64,000 nucleotides of DNA from Pararheinheimera marina (GTDB taxonomy: Bacteria; Pseudomonadota; Gammaproteobacteria; Enterobacterales; Alteromonadaceae). This document shows positions 33,063-42,500 of this stretch, piece after piece; the stretch's first letter is position 1, and the number at the start of each line of letters is the position of its first letter. A program made the position numbers and the translations under genes. The notes under the pieces were generated by a model. It saw only the letters and a list, made by a program, of their open reading frames with translations. It was not told the DNA's origin and ran no database searches. Where the stretch lies: NCBI RefSeq assembly GCF_042654345.1, contig NZ_JBHSGB010000010.1, forward strand, positions 62,001-126,000, written 5' to 3'.

Positions 33063-33716
33063 ATGAGTCAAATTGCCATTATTGCTGATGATCATCCGTT
33101 GTTTCGGGTGGCGCTGGTGCAGGCGCTGCAGCAAATTCTTGGGCCTGATGTGCAGCTGGTGCAGGCCAATAGCATGGCGCAGCTCTGGCAATTGCTGGCG
33201 CAGCACCCCACCACAGCGCTGGTTTTTCTCGATTTAAAACTGCCGGATGCGGAAGGTTTTGCTGGTTTAACCGCGCTGCGTACGGAATACCCCGACATTA
33301 ATGTACTGATGGTGTCGGCCATTGAAGAGCCTGCAGTGATTAAGCAGGCATTGCAGCTGGGCGCTTTGGCCTACATTCCTAAATCAGCACCGCTGGATAT
33401 TCTTGGTGAAGCGGTAAGCGCCGTGCTGGACGGTGACAGCTGGGTGCCGCAGGAGCTGATTGATGAGGTGAATCAGGCGCAGGATCTGATTGATGCCGAG
33501 TTCGCCCGCCGGCTGGAACAACTGACACCCCAACAATTCCGCGTGTTAAAAATGATTGCCGATGGACTGCTCAATAAGCAGATTGCCTTTGAAATGCAGG
33601 TGCAGGAAACCACGGTGAAGCAACATGTGTCGGCTATTCTGCGCAAACTGAATGTGAATAACCGCACTTTGGCCGGTATTCTGTTTGAAAAGCTGAAGCT
33701 GCCCGAGCAGTTCTGA
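33063..33716 (+). CDS. crbR: CrbR/ErdR-like LuxR-family response regulator
   Basis: Cytoplasmic response regulator of 217 residues that in related bacteria activates acetyl-CoA synthetase and other short-chain carbon genes. The receiver domain shows IADDHPLFRVAL at the start, the phospho-acceptor aspartate in VFLDLKLPDAEG near residue 57 and the lysine in AYIPKSAP near residue 107. The C-terminal LuxR helix-turn-helix is LTPQQFRVLKMIADGLLNKQIA ... TTVKQHVSAILRKL at about residues 150-205. ATG at 33063 gives the normal N-terminus; upstream in-frame codons add a non-family extension. The matching sensor kinase is encoded at 39531-43019. The name is assigned by similarity and by the presence of crbS. 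Confidence 0.82.
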   Translation: MSQIAIIADDHPLFRVALVQALQQILGPDVQLVQANSMAQLWQLLAQHPTTALVFLDLKLPDAEGFAGLTALRTEYPDINVLMVSAIEEPAVIKQALQLGALAYIPKSAPLDILGEAVSAVLDGDSWVPQELIDEVNQAQDLIDAEFARRLEQLTPQQFRVLKMIADGLLNKQIAFEMQVQETTVKQHVSAILRKLNVNNRTLAGILFEKLKLPEQF

Positions 33717-33736
33717 AACCTGAGCCGCTTAAAACG

Positions 33737-33763
33737 AAAAAGGCCCAGCCAAACGGCTGAGCC
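33737..33763 (-). terminator. Intrinsic terminator, minus strand
   Basis: On the minus strand GGCTCAGCC (33763-33755), loop GTTT and GGCTGGGCC (33750-33742) form a 9-bp stem with one G-T pair, followed by TTTTT (33741-33737). It lies 77 bp after the 56-residue minus-strand ORF and supports transcription of that ORF. It also sits 20 bp after the crbR stop. Confidence 0.72.
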
Positions 33764-33839
33764 AAAGCGGTGCAACACACCACGCTAGGAACTATCACTT
33801 TGCAAACACCGCATCTGTTTCGTGGAAACAGTCTGCGCT

Positions 33840-34010
33840 TTAGCAGCACAACTGCTGCGTCGGTAATTTGCTGCAACACGCCGGGTCTGAATCGGCATCT
33901 TGCGCTGTATTCGGCTTGGACTCTCGCAACAAAAACGAAGGTCGTCGGTCGGTATAACCATGAAATTCAGCCAGTTGTGCAAAAACTTTAACTAAGTACT
34001 GCCACTTCAT
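33840..34010 (-). CDS. Putative 56-residue cysteine-ended small protein
   Basis: ATG at 34010 is preceded by the near-perfect ribosome-binding site GGAGGTGA, and a matching minus-strand terminator lies downstream. The product starts MKWQYLVKVFAQLAEFHGYT, is rich in charged and polar residues afterwards, and ends with LCC plus an earlier ACC, so two Cys-Cys pairs lie near the C-terminus and could bind metal or form disulfides. I do not recognise the family. It lies between crbR and a LysR gene on the opposite strand. Confidence 0.55.
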   Translation of the reverse strand: MKWQYLVKVFAQLAEFHGYTDRRPSFLLRESKPNTAQDADSDPACCSKLPTQQLCC

Positions 34011-34163
34011 ATTCACCTCCATTTGCGTTTATCGCTGAGCACATTTTAGTCAGCGCCCATGGTTAATGATTAGCCAGCCTATGTGCGACATATTGTTTCC
34101 TTAAAGAAACAATTATGCTCTAGTGGGCGAGGTAAAATCGGCGTATTCAGACAGGAGGACGCA

Positions 34164-35069
34164 GTGTCTTTATTACAACGTTTAAGTGATATGGCGGTGT
34201 TTGCCCGGGTGGTGGAGTGCCGCAGCTTTACTCAGGCCGGGCTGGCTTTAGACATGTCCAAAGGCGCTGTCAGTAAAGCCATCAGCCGGCTGGAGCAACA
34301 CCTGAAAGTGCGGCTGTTGCAGCGTTCAACCCGTCAGCTCAGCCTGACGGCGGAAGGGCTGGCGTTTTTTGCTTACTGCCAGCAGGTGGTGCAACAGGCC
34401 GATCAGGCCGAACATCATTTGTCGGAGTTACGCGACGAACCTTCAGGCCTGATCCGGCTGTCGGCCCCTATTACCTTTGGAACTATGGTGCTGGCACCTT
34501 TGTTTGCCGAGTTACACCGCCAGTACCCTTTGCTGCAGATTGAGCTGAATCTGGATGACAATCTGGTGGATTTAATTGCCGATCAGTTTGATTTGGCGGT
34601 GCGTTTTGGCAAATTGGCTGACTCCAGCCTGATCGCCCGCTCCTTGCCCGGTTTGCCTATAGTCCTGGTGGCTTCACCCGGTTATCTGCAACAACATGGC
34701 CGACCTGAACACCCACATGAACTGGTGCAACACAGTTGCCTGACCTTTGGTTCGCTGGCGGAACGCAGCTGGCGCTTTGTGCATCAGGGCACGCCAATCG
34801 ACGTACTGGTGGACGGGCCTTTGCGCTGTAACAGCAACAGGGCCATGCTGCATGCGGCGCTGGCGGATTTGGGGCTGTTATTTGTCAGCCGTTATCAGGT
34901 AGAGCAGGAACTGGCGTCTGGTGCTCTGGTGGAACTGTTGCCCGACTTTATGCCGAAGCCGTCGCCATTCCATTTGGTGTACCCGCACCGCCAGCATATG
35001 AAGGCCGGGTTGAAAGTCGTGATCCAGTTCCTGTCACACCAGCTAAGCACTGTTGGCCGAGCTTGCTGA
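34164..35069 (+). CDS. LysR-family transcriptional regulator
   Basis: A 301-residue regulator with an N-terminal winged helix-turn-helix (MAVFARVVECRSFTQAGLALDMSKGAVSKAISRLEQHL, residues about 10-47) and a C-terminal periplasmic-binding-protein-like effector domain, including SAPITFGTMVLAPLFAELHRQYP. It is of the small CrgA/AphB-like group. GTG at 34164 is supported by AGGAGG at 34153-34158. Its 3' end overlaps the convergent Fe-alcohol dehydrogenase gene by 27 bp. The target is unknown. Confidence 0.9.
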   Translation: MSLLQRLSDMAVFARVVECRSFTQAGLALDMSKGAVSKAISRLEQHLKVRLLQRSTRQLSLTAEGLAFFAYCQQVVQQADQAEHHLSELRDEPSGLIRLSAPITFGTMVLAPLFAELHRQYPLLQIELNLDDNLVDLIADQFDLAVRFGKLADSSLIARSLPGLPIVLVASPGYLQQHGRPEHPHELVQHSCLTFGSLAERSWRFVHQGTPIDVLVDGPLRCNSNRAMLHAALADLGLLFVSRYQVEQELASGALVELLPDFMPKPSPFHLVYPHRQHMKAGLKVVIQFLSHQLSTVGRAC

Positions 35070-36302
35070 AAACCTGTCCTCTGACTGGTGTTGCTGCCGG
35101 TCAGGGAGCAAGGACTCTAACATTTGCAAGGCTTCTGCATAGGTTAAATACCGAGGGACGCCATAAGTTCCATGAGCTTCGGCAAAGGCGCGCCGGATAA
35201 TCTGCGGTAAGTCTTCCCGACATAATTGTTGGATTTGACTGGGGATCTGCAACGAACATCTGAGCTGACGCACATGAATGATCAGGCATTGGCTCCTTTG
35301 CTCCGCTGACATCTTTGCGTCCCCAATACCACTGTTTTCAGCCAGAGCAGCAAGTTTCCGGCTGCAGGCCGGTAGCATCAACTCAAGGACATCAGGCAAC
35401 AATAAGGCGTTGGCCAAACCATGAGGGATTTGGTACAACGCGCCCAACTGGTGGGCAAAGGCATGCACATAACCGACTCCGGCTCGGGTAAATGCCATGC
35501 CGGCCAGACTAGAGGCCAGTAACATCTGCTGGCGGGTCTGCAATTGCTGGCCCTGAGTGACAGCAACAGGCAAATGCTGCAACAAAAGTTTGCACGCTGT
35601 CCTGGCCATCTGATCCGTTTCGGGTGTAGCCATAGTGGAAATACTGGCTTCAATGGCGTGTGTCAATGCATCCATACCTGTACATGCAGTCAAAAACGCC
35701 GGCAGATTTAAAGTGAGTCTGGCATCTAAGGCCACCATTTTTGGTGTAATTTTGGGGTCGATAATGGCTTTTTTGGTTTGCGCCTCTTTGTCCGACAAAA
35801 CGGCCGCTATTGTGACTTCTGACCCTGTGCCTGCCGTGGTAGGGACTGCATACAATGGCAATCCGTGCCGGCGTGGCAAGGCGTATAACCATAAACCTGT
35901 TAATTTGGCTGGATGGCAGCGGTTGGCGTGGGTATGTACTATGGCTTTGGCACAATCCATGGAGGAACCACCTCCCACTGCCAGAACGGCCTCAGCCTGG
36001 CTGTGCTCCATTACCTCTACACCCCGTAAGACCAGCTCATAACCTGGGTCTGGTTCGACATCGCTAAAAATCTCGAGCTCAACGCCATGCTGCAGTAACT
36101 GCGCCTGTAAAGGTTGTAACAAACCGGATTGCAGCAAAAAGCCGTCTGTGATCAACAGTAAACGACGGATACCGGCCTGGGCAATGGTGTCACAAAGCGC
36201 CAGTGCACTGTCGGGACCAACCAGGCATAAAGGGACGGGGAACTGTAAATGTTTCAGGGCTATTCGGGTAAGTACTATTCGTAAACGGCTGATCAAATGC
36301 AT
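35043..36302 (-). CDS. Iron-containing alcohol dehydrogenase
   Basis: Group III Fe-dependent alcohol dehydrogenase of 419 residues, cytoplasmic, oxidising an alcohol with NAD(P). The cofactor region is VGGGSSMDCAKAI near residue 109 with PTTAGTGSEVT near residue 152. Metal ligands are visible as the Asp and His in TGMDALTHAIEA near residue 210 and the two His in GYVHAFAHQLGALYQIPHGLANA near residue 275. ATG at 36302 has GGAG 9 nt upstream; a GTG 6 bp earlier is less well placed. Together with the nearby alkylsulfatase it could oxidise the fatty alcohol released from alkyl sulfates. Confidence 0.88.
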   Translation of the reverse strand: MHLISRLRIVLTRIALKHLQFPVPLCLVGPDSALALCDTIAQAGIRRLLLITDGFLLQSGLLQPLQAQLLQHGVELEIFSDVEPDPGYELVLRGVEVMEHSQAEAVLAVGGGSSMDCAKAIVHTHANRCHPAKLTGLWLYALPRRHGLPLYAVPTTAGTGSEVTIAAVLSDKEAQTKKAIIDPKITPKMVALDARLTLNLPAFLTACTGMDALTHAIEASISTMATPETDQMARTACKLLLQHLPVAVTQGQQLQTRQQMLLASSLAGMAFTRAGVGYVHAFAHQLGALYQIPHGLANALLLPDVLELMLPACSRKLAALAENSGIGDAKMSAEQRSQCLIIHVRQLRCSLQIPSQIQQLCREDLPQIIRRAFAEAHGTYGVPRYLTYAEALQMLESLLPDRQQHQSEDRFSASSANSA

Positions 36303-36331
36303 GAGCACAGGCTCCAGAATGTTTTTAGAAA

Positions 36332-36493
36332 TCAGGCGTTAAGCCTGAAGGACCAATTTACCGGCACACTGAATGAGTGCTGGTTTGCTTTGTGTAGTTG
36401 CAGCCCAGTGGTTAGCTGGGCCCGATAAGCCTGTTGCTGCAGCTGAAACCGCTGCGGCAATGGCAGTGCTGCTTGAGAATCAGAGGTCGTCAT
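36332..36493 (-). pseudogene. Short 53-codon frame, possible truncated aldehyde dehydrogenase start
   Basis: Between the alkylsulfatase and alcohol dehydrogenase genes, on the same strand, ATG at 36493 opens a 53-codon frame beginning MTTSDSQAALPLPQRFQLQQ, then QAYRAQLTTG. The QRF-x-LQQQAYRAQ stretch resembles the N-terminal helix of coniferyl/fatty-aldehyde dehydrogenases, and such an enzyme would complete the alkylsulfatase - alcohol - aldehyde - acid pathway here. The frame ends without any catalytic region. The similarity is weak and the region may simply be non-coding. Confidence 0.3.
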
Positions 36494-36520
36494 CTCAGGC
36501 CGCATCCAGTCCGGTTGTTG

Positions 36521-38482
36521 TCAGTTGGCTGTGACAATGGCAAAGTTGTCAGGTGCTTTTTCTATCAGACGCAGCAAGCTGAGAAAGTCCAGGCGACTGC
36601 CTGTTAACTCCATTTCATCAGTTTTCATCAGTTCAGCGACACCAACTGCACCGATCAATAGGCGCACTAACAATAGTTTACTGATCTTCAGCGTGGCATT
36701 GGCGTCGGCTGCAGCTGTGCCGGATCTATGATGCAGCACAGCGTTTTCCAGCCACAACACGTAAGACTCACGGGTGTCGGTCAGAACCAGATTGATGATC
36801 AGCTGTTTGCCGTCCGCGGCAGGCCCATTCAGGCTGGCGGCCATTGCTTCCAGAAAGCGTTCAGTCGGGGTATGTTGCATCAGCTCCAACAAATGTTGGC
36901 GTTTCACTCCTTGTGTTGGCGGGCCTTGCAACAGCTCGTCTGCGGCGGTCAGGTAACTGTTACGCCAAGTTGCAGCTTCTGACTGGAAAGCTAATTGTTG
37001 GTAGGTACGGATTAATAACTCTTTGCCTGCGCTATGTCCTGGGTCGGTAAACATCACATGGTTTAGCAGCTCTGCCACCCAACGGTAATCCCCATGGTCA
37101 AACGCTTTCTGAGCAGCCTGAACAACCTTATCGCTGCCCCCCATCAGATCAATATAACGGCTGGCCGATTCAGCTGGGGGCAGAAGGTTGAGTGTGGCCG
37201 GGTTGCCATCGTAGGCCCCCAGGTACAACTGATAGATAGCTTTCACATTGTGGCGCAGGTCGCCATAGTAGCCTCTGGTGCCAAAATAGCTGGCCAGTGA
37301 TTGCGGCAAGCTGATCTCGTCTGCAATTTCTCTGGGGGTGTAACCTGCATTGGCCAGCCGGATGGTCTGATCATGCAGGTACTTGTACAGATCCCGGTGT
37401 TTGGTAATAAATTCACGGATACGCTGATGACCCCATAAAGGCCAGTTGTGCTGGCCAAAATACACCTCTGCTGTCCCGAGCTGATCCAGCGCCTGCTGCA
37501 TATAGGATGACCAAAGCAGTGCATCTCTCACTTTGGCGCCACGTACAGGTAAAAAGTTGTGCATGGTTTGCGAGAGCAGTTCAGCACCGCCGTAGGCGTT
37601 AAAAGCAGGTAAGGAAAAGGTCAGCTCAGCCGGTGCTTCAGCTCCAGGCATATTGTGGAAAATAAACTCGACGCCATCGAGCAGCATCGATTGCCGGGGC
37701 TGATCGATACTGTGAGTAGGCGGCAGAATGCCGATACTGCCATAACCCACTCTTTTACCAAGACCTGTGTCTACAAGGCCGGTTGGACCTGCACTCAGGT
37801 TTTTGCCGAACTGGTATATAGAGCGCCTTGCCATAGCGGGTCCGACCAGCACATTTTCACTGGTGGCCTCCGACATAAAACCGGCTGGAGCCACAATAGG
37901 AATGGCTCGTTCTCTGGCTTCCTGTTCAGTGATCACCCCCAGCACACCACCAAAGTGGTCGACATGAGAGTGGGTATAAATAATGGCGCTGACTTGAATG
38001 TTGCCCAGATGTTGTCGGGCAAAGGCAAGTGCGGCTGATGCTGTCTCAGCACTGGTTAGCGGATCGATCAGGATCCAGCCGGTTTTGCCTTCAATCAGGG
38101 TCAGGTTGGCTAAATCAAAACCCCGCAGCTGATAAATCCCATCCGTCACTTTAAACAAGCCTGCCTGCGCATTATGCCCGGCGTGTCGCCATAAGCTGGG
38201 GTGCACTGTGGCCGGGGCGTCGCCCTGAATAAAGCCGAATTCAGAAAAGTCGATCAGCACCTGACCATCAGGGCCTTTGATAGTGCCGCTAGGTCGGGCA
38301 ATCAGGCCACGGCTCGCATCTTCGGTATCTTTGTGGTCGGTCAGGTCCAGCGACTGGATGGACTCGGCCATGGCTTGCGCTGTTGCTGCGGTAGCCCCTG
38401 TCTGGGGAGACACCTTTGGCTGGTTGCAGGCGTTGAGAGTGATACACACAATGGGGATAAACAGGCACATCAGTTGACGCAT
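36521..38482 (-). CDS. Alkylsulfatase (SdsA1/BDS1-like metallo-beta-lactamase-fold enzyme)
   Basis: Hydrolyses primary alkyl sulfates such as dodecyl sulfate to alcohol and sulfate, probably outside the cytoplasm. The product of about 653 residues has a signal with lipobox-like LNAC. The metallo-beta-lactamase motif THSHVDHFGG lies near residue 175. Further family features are AMARRSIYQFGKNLSAGPTG, NMPGAEAPAELTF near residue 285, QHNWPLWG, a helical dimerisation domain with YLGAYDGNPATLN, and a C-terminal SCP2-like lipid-binding domain (last 120 residues). The start at 38482 follows GGAG by 8 nt; a GTG 27 bp upstream is the alternative. It diverges from a LysR gene. Confidence 0.93.
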   Translation of the reverse strand: MRQLMCLFIPIVCITLNACNQPKVSPQTGATAATAQAMAESIQSLDLTDHKDTEDASRGLIARPSGTIKGPDGQVLIDFSEFGFIQGDAPATVHPSLWRHAGHNAQAGLFKVTDGIYQLRGFDLANLTLIEGKTGWILIDPLTSAETASAALAFARQHLGNIQVSAIIYTHSHVDHFGGVLGVITEQEARERAIPIVAPAGFMSEATSENVLVGPAMARRSIYQFGKNLSAGPTGLVDTGLGKRVGYGSIGILPPTHSIDQPRQSMLLDGVEFIFHNMPGAEAPAELTFSLPAFNAYGGAELLSQTMHNFLPVRGAKVRDALLWSSYMQQALDQLGTAEVYFGQHNWPLWGHQRIREFITKHRDLYKYLHDQTIRLANAGYTPREIADEISLPQSLASYFGTRGYYGDLRHNVKAIYQLYLGAYDGNPATLNLLPPAESASRYIDLMGGSDKVVQAAQKAFDHGDYRWVAELLNHVMFTDPGHSAGKELLIRTYQQLAFQSEAATWRNSYLTAADELLQGPPTQGVKRQHLLELMQHTPTERFLEAMAASLNGPAADGKQLIINLVLTDTRESYVLWLENAVLHHRSGTAAADANATLKISKLLLVRLLIGAVGVAELMKTDEMELTGSRLDFLSLLRLIEKAPDNFAIVTAN

Positions 38483-38551
38483 AACAAAAGCTCCGGTTAC
38501 ACCACCCACTGTGATGCTAATGGCAGCCTAGTCAAAAGCATGGTATGTTTC

Positions 38552-38580
38552 TAATGCATTATTTACATCAATTTAATGCA
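38552..38580. promoter_or_regulatory. TAATGCA repeats between alkylsulfatase and its LysR gene
   Basis: The palindrome TAATGCATTA (38552-38561) is followed by a direct copy of TAATGCA (38574-38580), 22 bp apart, about two helical turns. The pair lies in the short divergent intergenic region, the normal place for a LysR activator site. Confidence 0.45.
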
Positions 38581-38598
38581 AAAACAGCATGGTGATCT

Positions 38599-39534
38599 AT
38601 GAACCTACGCAGACTGGAGCATTTGGTTGCGCTCGCGGAAGAGCGGCATTTCGGCCGTGCCGCTGAACGTGTGCATTTGAGCCAGCCTGCGTTCAGTCGC
38701 AGTATTCAGGCGTTGGAACAGGAAACCAATTTACGGTTGTTTGAGCGGGAAGCTGCTGAGGTCCGGCCGACACCTGCTGGTGAGTTTCTGCTGGAACGGG
38801 CATACCAAATTTTGCTGGTAAGCAGGGGGCTGCAGAACGATCTGCAGCTGTACGGTCGGTCGCAACTGGGGAGTCTGGCTTTTGGCATTGGGCCTTTTCC
38901 CGCAGCTATGGTGATGCATCAGGTGGTGCCAAAACTGCGTCAGCAACTACCAGCGTTAGCCCTGCGAATTGAGATTTACAACTGGAACATTTTGCTGGAT
39001 AGGTTACGTCAGGAAGATATAGAGTTTTTTATTGCAGACAGCCGGAGCTTTATTGCTGAACAGGATGTGCTGATTCAGCCGCTGGCCATTGTGCCCGGAG
39101 GTTTTTTTGTCCGACCTGATCACCCCCTGGCAGGTCAGAATATCCGAATGCAGCAGCTGTTGCCTTTTGGCGTTGCAACAACCAGGCTGCCGGCGGAAAC
39201 CCGGGCTTTGGTGGCATCAGCTTTTGGTCTGGCATCGGGTGACCCCTTGCCCGTTGTGCTGGAGTGCGATGATATTGCGTTGTTGCGCACTGTGGCGATG
39301 CAGTCAGACACCATTTTAGGGGTGATCCATGGGTCAGTAGCTGCGGCTCTGGCTGAAGGAGAATTGGTGGAGCTGCAAGTGTCAGATCAGCCTGAGTTGT
39401 TATCCAGCTTTGGTGTTATCCGGATGAAACACCGAAGCCAGTCCCCATCAGCACTGAGGGTGATTGCTGAGGTTGAAGCTGTGCTGCGACAGATGGGGGC
39501 TGACCTGGCTGACACTGGATCCAAGCCAGGTTAG
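38599..39534 (+). CDS. LysR-family regulator, probable SdsB1-like activator of the alkylsulfatase gene
   Basis: A 311-residue LysR regulator with the N-terminal helix-turn-helix MNLRRLEHLVALAEERHFGRAAERVHLSQPAFSRSIQALEQ and an effector-binding domain (LGSLAFGIGPFPAAMVMHQVVPKLR from about residue 90). Divergence from the alkylsulfatase gene with a 100-bp intergenic region mirrors SdsB1-SdsA1 in Pseudomonas. Its 3' end overlaps that of the convergent crbS gene by 4 bp. The target is inferred from position. Confidence 0.9.
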   Translation: MNLRRLEHLVALAEERHFGRAAERVHLSQPAFSRSIQALEQETNLRLFEREAAEVRPTPAGEFLLERAYQILLVSRGLQNDLQLYGRSQLGSLAFGIGPFPAAMVMHQVVPKLRQQLPALALRIEIYNWNILLDRLRQEDIEFFIADSRSFIAEQDVLIQPLAIVPGGFFVRPDHPLAGQNIRMQQLLPFGVATTRLPAETRALVASAFGLASGDPLPVVLECDDIALLRTVAMQSDTILGVIHGSVAAALAEGELVELQVSDQPELLSSFGVIRMKHRSQSPSALRVIAEVEAVLRQMGADLADTGSKPG

Positions 39535-42500
39535 GTCAACAAGCGCTGAAACAACCTTTTCAGCGCTGCTTCTTTGAGGGGTTTGAGCATAAAGTGGAAG
39601 CCGGCATTCAGCACTTGTGCGCGGATCTCTGGCTTGGGGTCGGCTGAGTTGACCACCACATGGGCCTGAATGCCAAAGTGTTGTTGCAGCTGAGTTGCCA
39701 CTTCCACACCAGTCGCACCCTGGTCTAAGTGATAGTCAAACAACAATAAATCCGGTGAAAAACCGGCTTGCACCGCAGCCAGGGCCTGGGCCGGGCCAGA
39801 CACAGTCTGCACGTCCAGTTGCCAGCTGCACAGCAGCTCTTTGACCGCCTGCAATAACACCGGCTCGTTGTCGAGCAGCAGCACTTTTTTCTGCTGGAAA
39901 AAGGCCTTGGGACTGACGGCTGTTTGCAGCTGCTTTTTCTGTTGCACCCGGCACAGGGGCAGGTCCAGATAAAAGATTGTGCCGCGGCCTTCCACCGAAT
40001 AAAAGCCCAGCGGATGGCCCAGCAACTGGCTGATTTTCTGACTGATGGCCAGGCCAATACCCAGGCCTTTTTGGTCGGCCTGTTTGCCCTGGTGAAATTC
40101 TTCAAAAATCCGTTGTCGCTCGTCGGCCGCTATGCCGACCCCCGTGTCGGCCACCAGCAGCCGCAGCTGGCCCTGATGGCGCTTCACGCCCAACACTACT
40201 TTGCCACTGTGGGTGTAACGAATGGCATTGCTGAGAAGGTTTTGCACCAGTCGTTTGAGCAGCTTTTTGTCGCTGCAGGTGCCCAGTTTAGTGGCCTGGT
40301 AATGAAAACTCAGGCCTTTGTTTTGTGCCAGCAACGCAGCTTCGCGGGCGCTGTGTTCCAACAGTTCAGCCAGCGCAAAGGGTTCGGCTTGCGCATGGAT
40401 CACTCCGGCATCCAGTTTGGTCAGTTCCAGAATGCCGGACAGCAACTCTTCGGCACTGTTGAGCGACAGGTTCAGGTCTTGCGCCAGTTGTTTGACGTCG
40501 GCCTGGTGACTGCGTTCGCGGATCAGGCCACAAAACAAGGCTGCTGCATTAAAAGGCTGCATCAGGTCATGGCTGGCGGCGGCAAAAAAGCGGGTTTTGG
40601 TCGCGGTGCTGGCCTCCAGCTGCTGTTTGGCCTGCTGCAGTTGCTGATTCAGTTGTTCCAGTTCAGCGGTACGCAATTGCACCCGTTGTTCCAGCGTGTC
40701 GTTGGACAATTCCAGAGCGCGCTGCGCTTCAATAAAGGAGCTGACGTCGCTGTAAGTGGTGACAAAACCACCGCCGGGCAAGGGGTTGCCCTGCATCTCA
40801 AAGACCCGGCCGTCCTGCTGCTGACGCTGGAATTTATAACTGGACCCCTGACGCAGATAAGCCAGCCGTTTTTGCACTTCGGTGCAGATTTCTTTTTCGG
40901 TCAGGCGTTGTCCGGCACGACCATGCTGCAGGTTAAAACGCAATAAGTCTTCCACCGGGCGGCCCACTTCCACCAGGCCTGCCGGGTAATCGAACAGCTG
41001 CAGATAACGCTGGTTCCAGGCAATAATACGCAGATCGGCGTCCACCACACTGATGCCCATGCTGATATTGTCGATGGTGGCGTGCAACAGCGCCTGGTTA
41101 AACTGAAACACCTGGCTGGCTTCGTCGACAAAACGCGCGACTGTGTCGATGGGCAGTTGCGCATGTTTACTGCTGGCCTGCAGCAACAAGCGCATCGACG
41201 CACCACCAACCACAGCCGCCAGGCTGCGTTCCACCGCCTGCATCAGCGCCGGGTTGGCATGTTGGCCAAAGTTGTGTTCGCTCAGATGGTAACGTTGCAA
41301 CAGGCGGCGGCTTTCTTTTTCGCCGGCAAAACGCCGCACCAATAACAAGGCGTCCTGCACCGATAAATTATGAGGCTGTGGTTCGCTGTTTTTATCTGGG
41401 GCGCGGCGTAAAAAACGCTGGCTTTCCAGCCATTCGCCAAGGCGTGTGCTGCTGAAATGGCTGACCAGCAGTAAGGTGAAGGTGTTGATGGAGAGGCTCA
41501 GCACCACCCCTAAACTCAGGGGGTCGAGCTGATTGCCTGAGAGTGAATTGGGCGCCAGCGCACTGATGCCAAAAGGCCCGCTGTTCAGCCAGCTGCTGGA
41601 GATAAAACCAGCCCGCGCCAGCTCAGGCCACAGCAGCATATAAGCCCAAATGACAAAACCACTGAGCAAGCCAGCCACAGCCCCTTGTTTATTCACCCTC
41701 TGGCTGAACAGGCCAATGATCAGCGCCGGCGCCAGCTGGGCTATCAGCGCAAAAGCCATCAGGCCTAGCCCGGCCAGGCCTGCCCCTGAACCTATCCAGC
41801 GGTAATACAGATACCCCAGCAGCAACACCGCCAGCATGGACCAGCGCCGCAAGGTCACCACTTTAATCCGTTGTTTGCCCTGCAGTTCTGCGCTTTGCGC
41901 TTTATAGATCAAGGGGGTTAACAAGTCATTGGTGATCATAATACCCAGCACTACTGTGGCCACTATCACCATGCTGGTGCCAGCGCTGAAGCCACCCAGA
42001 TAAGCCAGCAGCGCCATGTCGGTGCGGTTGGCCGCCAGCGGCAGTTGCAACACCACCAAATCAATATTGCTTTGCGGCCCCAGCAACATGATGCCGGCCA
42101 GCGCCAGCGGCAGGGTAAACAGACTCATCAGCAGCAGGTAACCCGGAAACACCCAGCGGGCGTGGTGTAACTGGCTCAACTGCTGGTTCTCGACAAAGCT
42201 GACATGAAACTGGCGTGGCAGGCATAAAGTGGCCAAAAAGCCCAGCAGCACATGCAGCCAATACACATAAGTGGGCGACGCCTGCTGCTGAAGCTGCTGC
42301 ACCGCCTGGTGTTGTGCCGCCTGGTTGAAGATATCGCCAAAGCCGTCGAACAAACCAAAACAGACAAAAAAACCAATACCCAGCAGCGCCAGCAGTTTGA
42401 CCAGTGATTCAAAGGCAATGGCCGCCATCAACCCTGGATTAGGCTGGTGCGCTTTGGCGCTTTTGCCGGAAAACAGCAGCGCAAACACCGCCAGCCATAA

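Noticed and set aside
39924..40946. 340-codon open frame on the plus strand
   Set aside because: Antisense to the kinase half of crbS, which has all its catalytic motifs; the composition is typical of a shadow frame.
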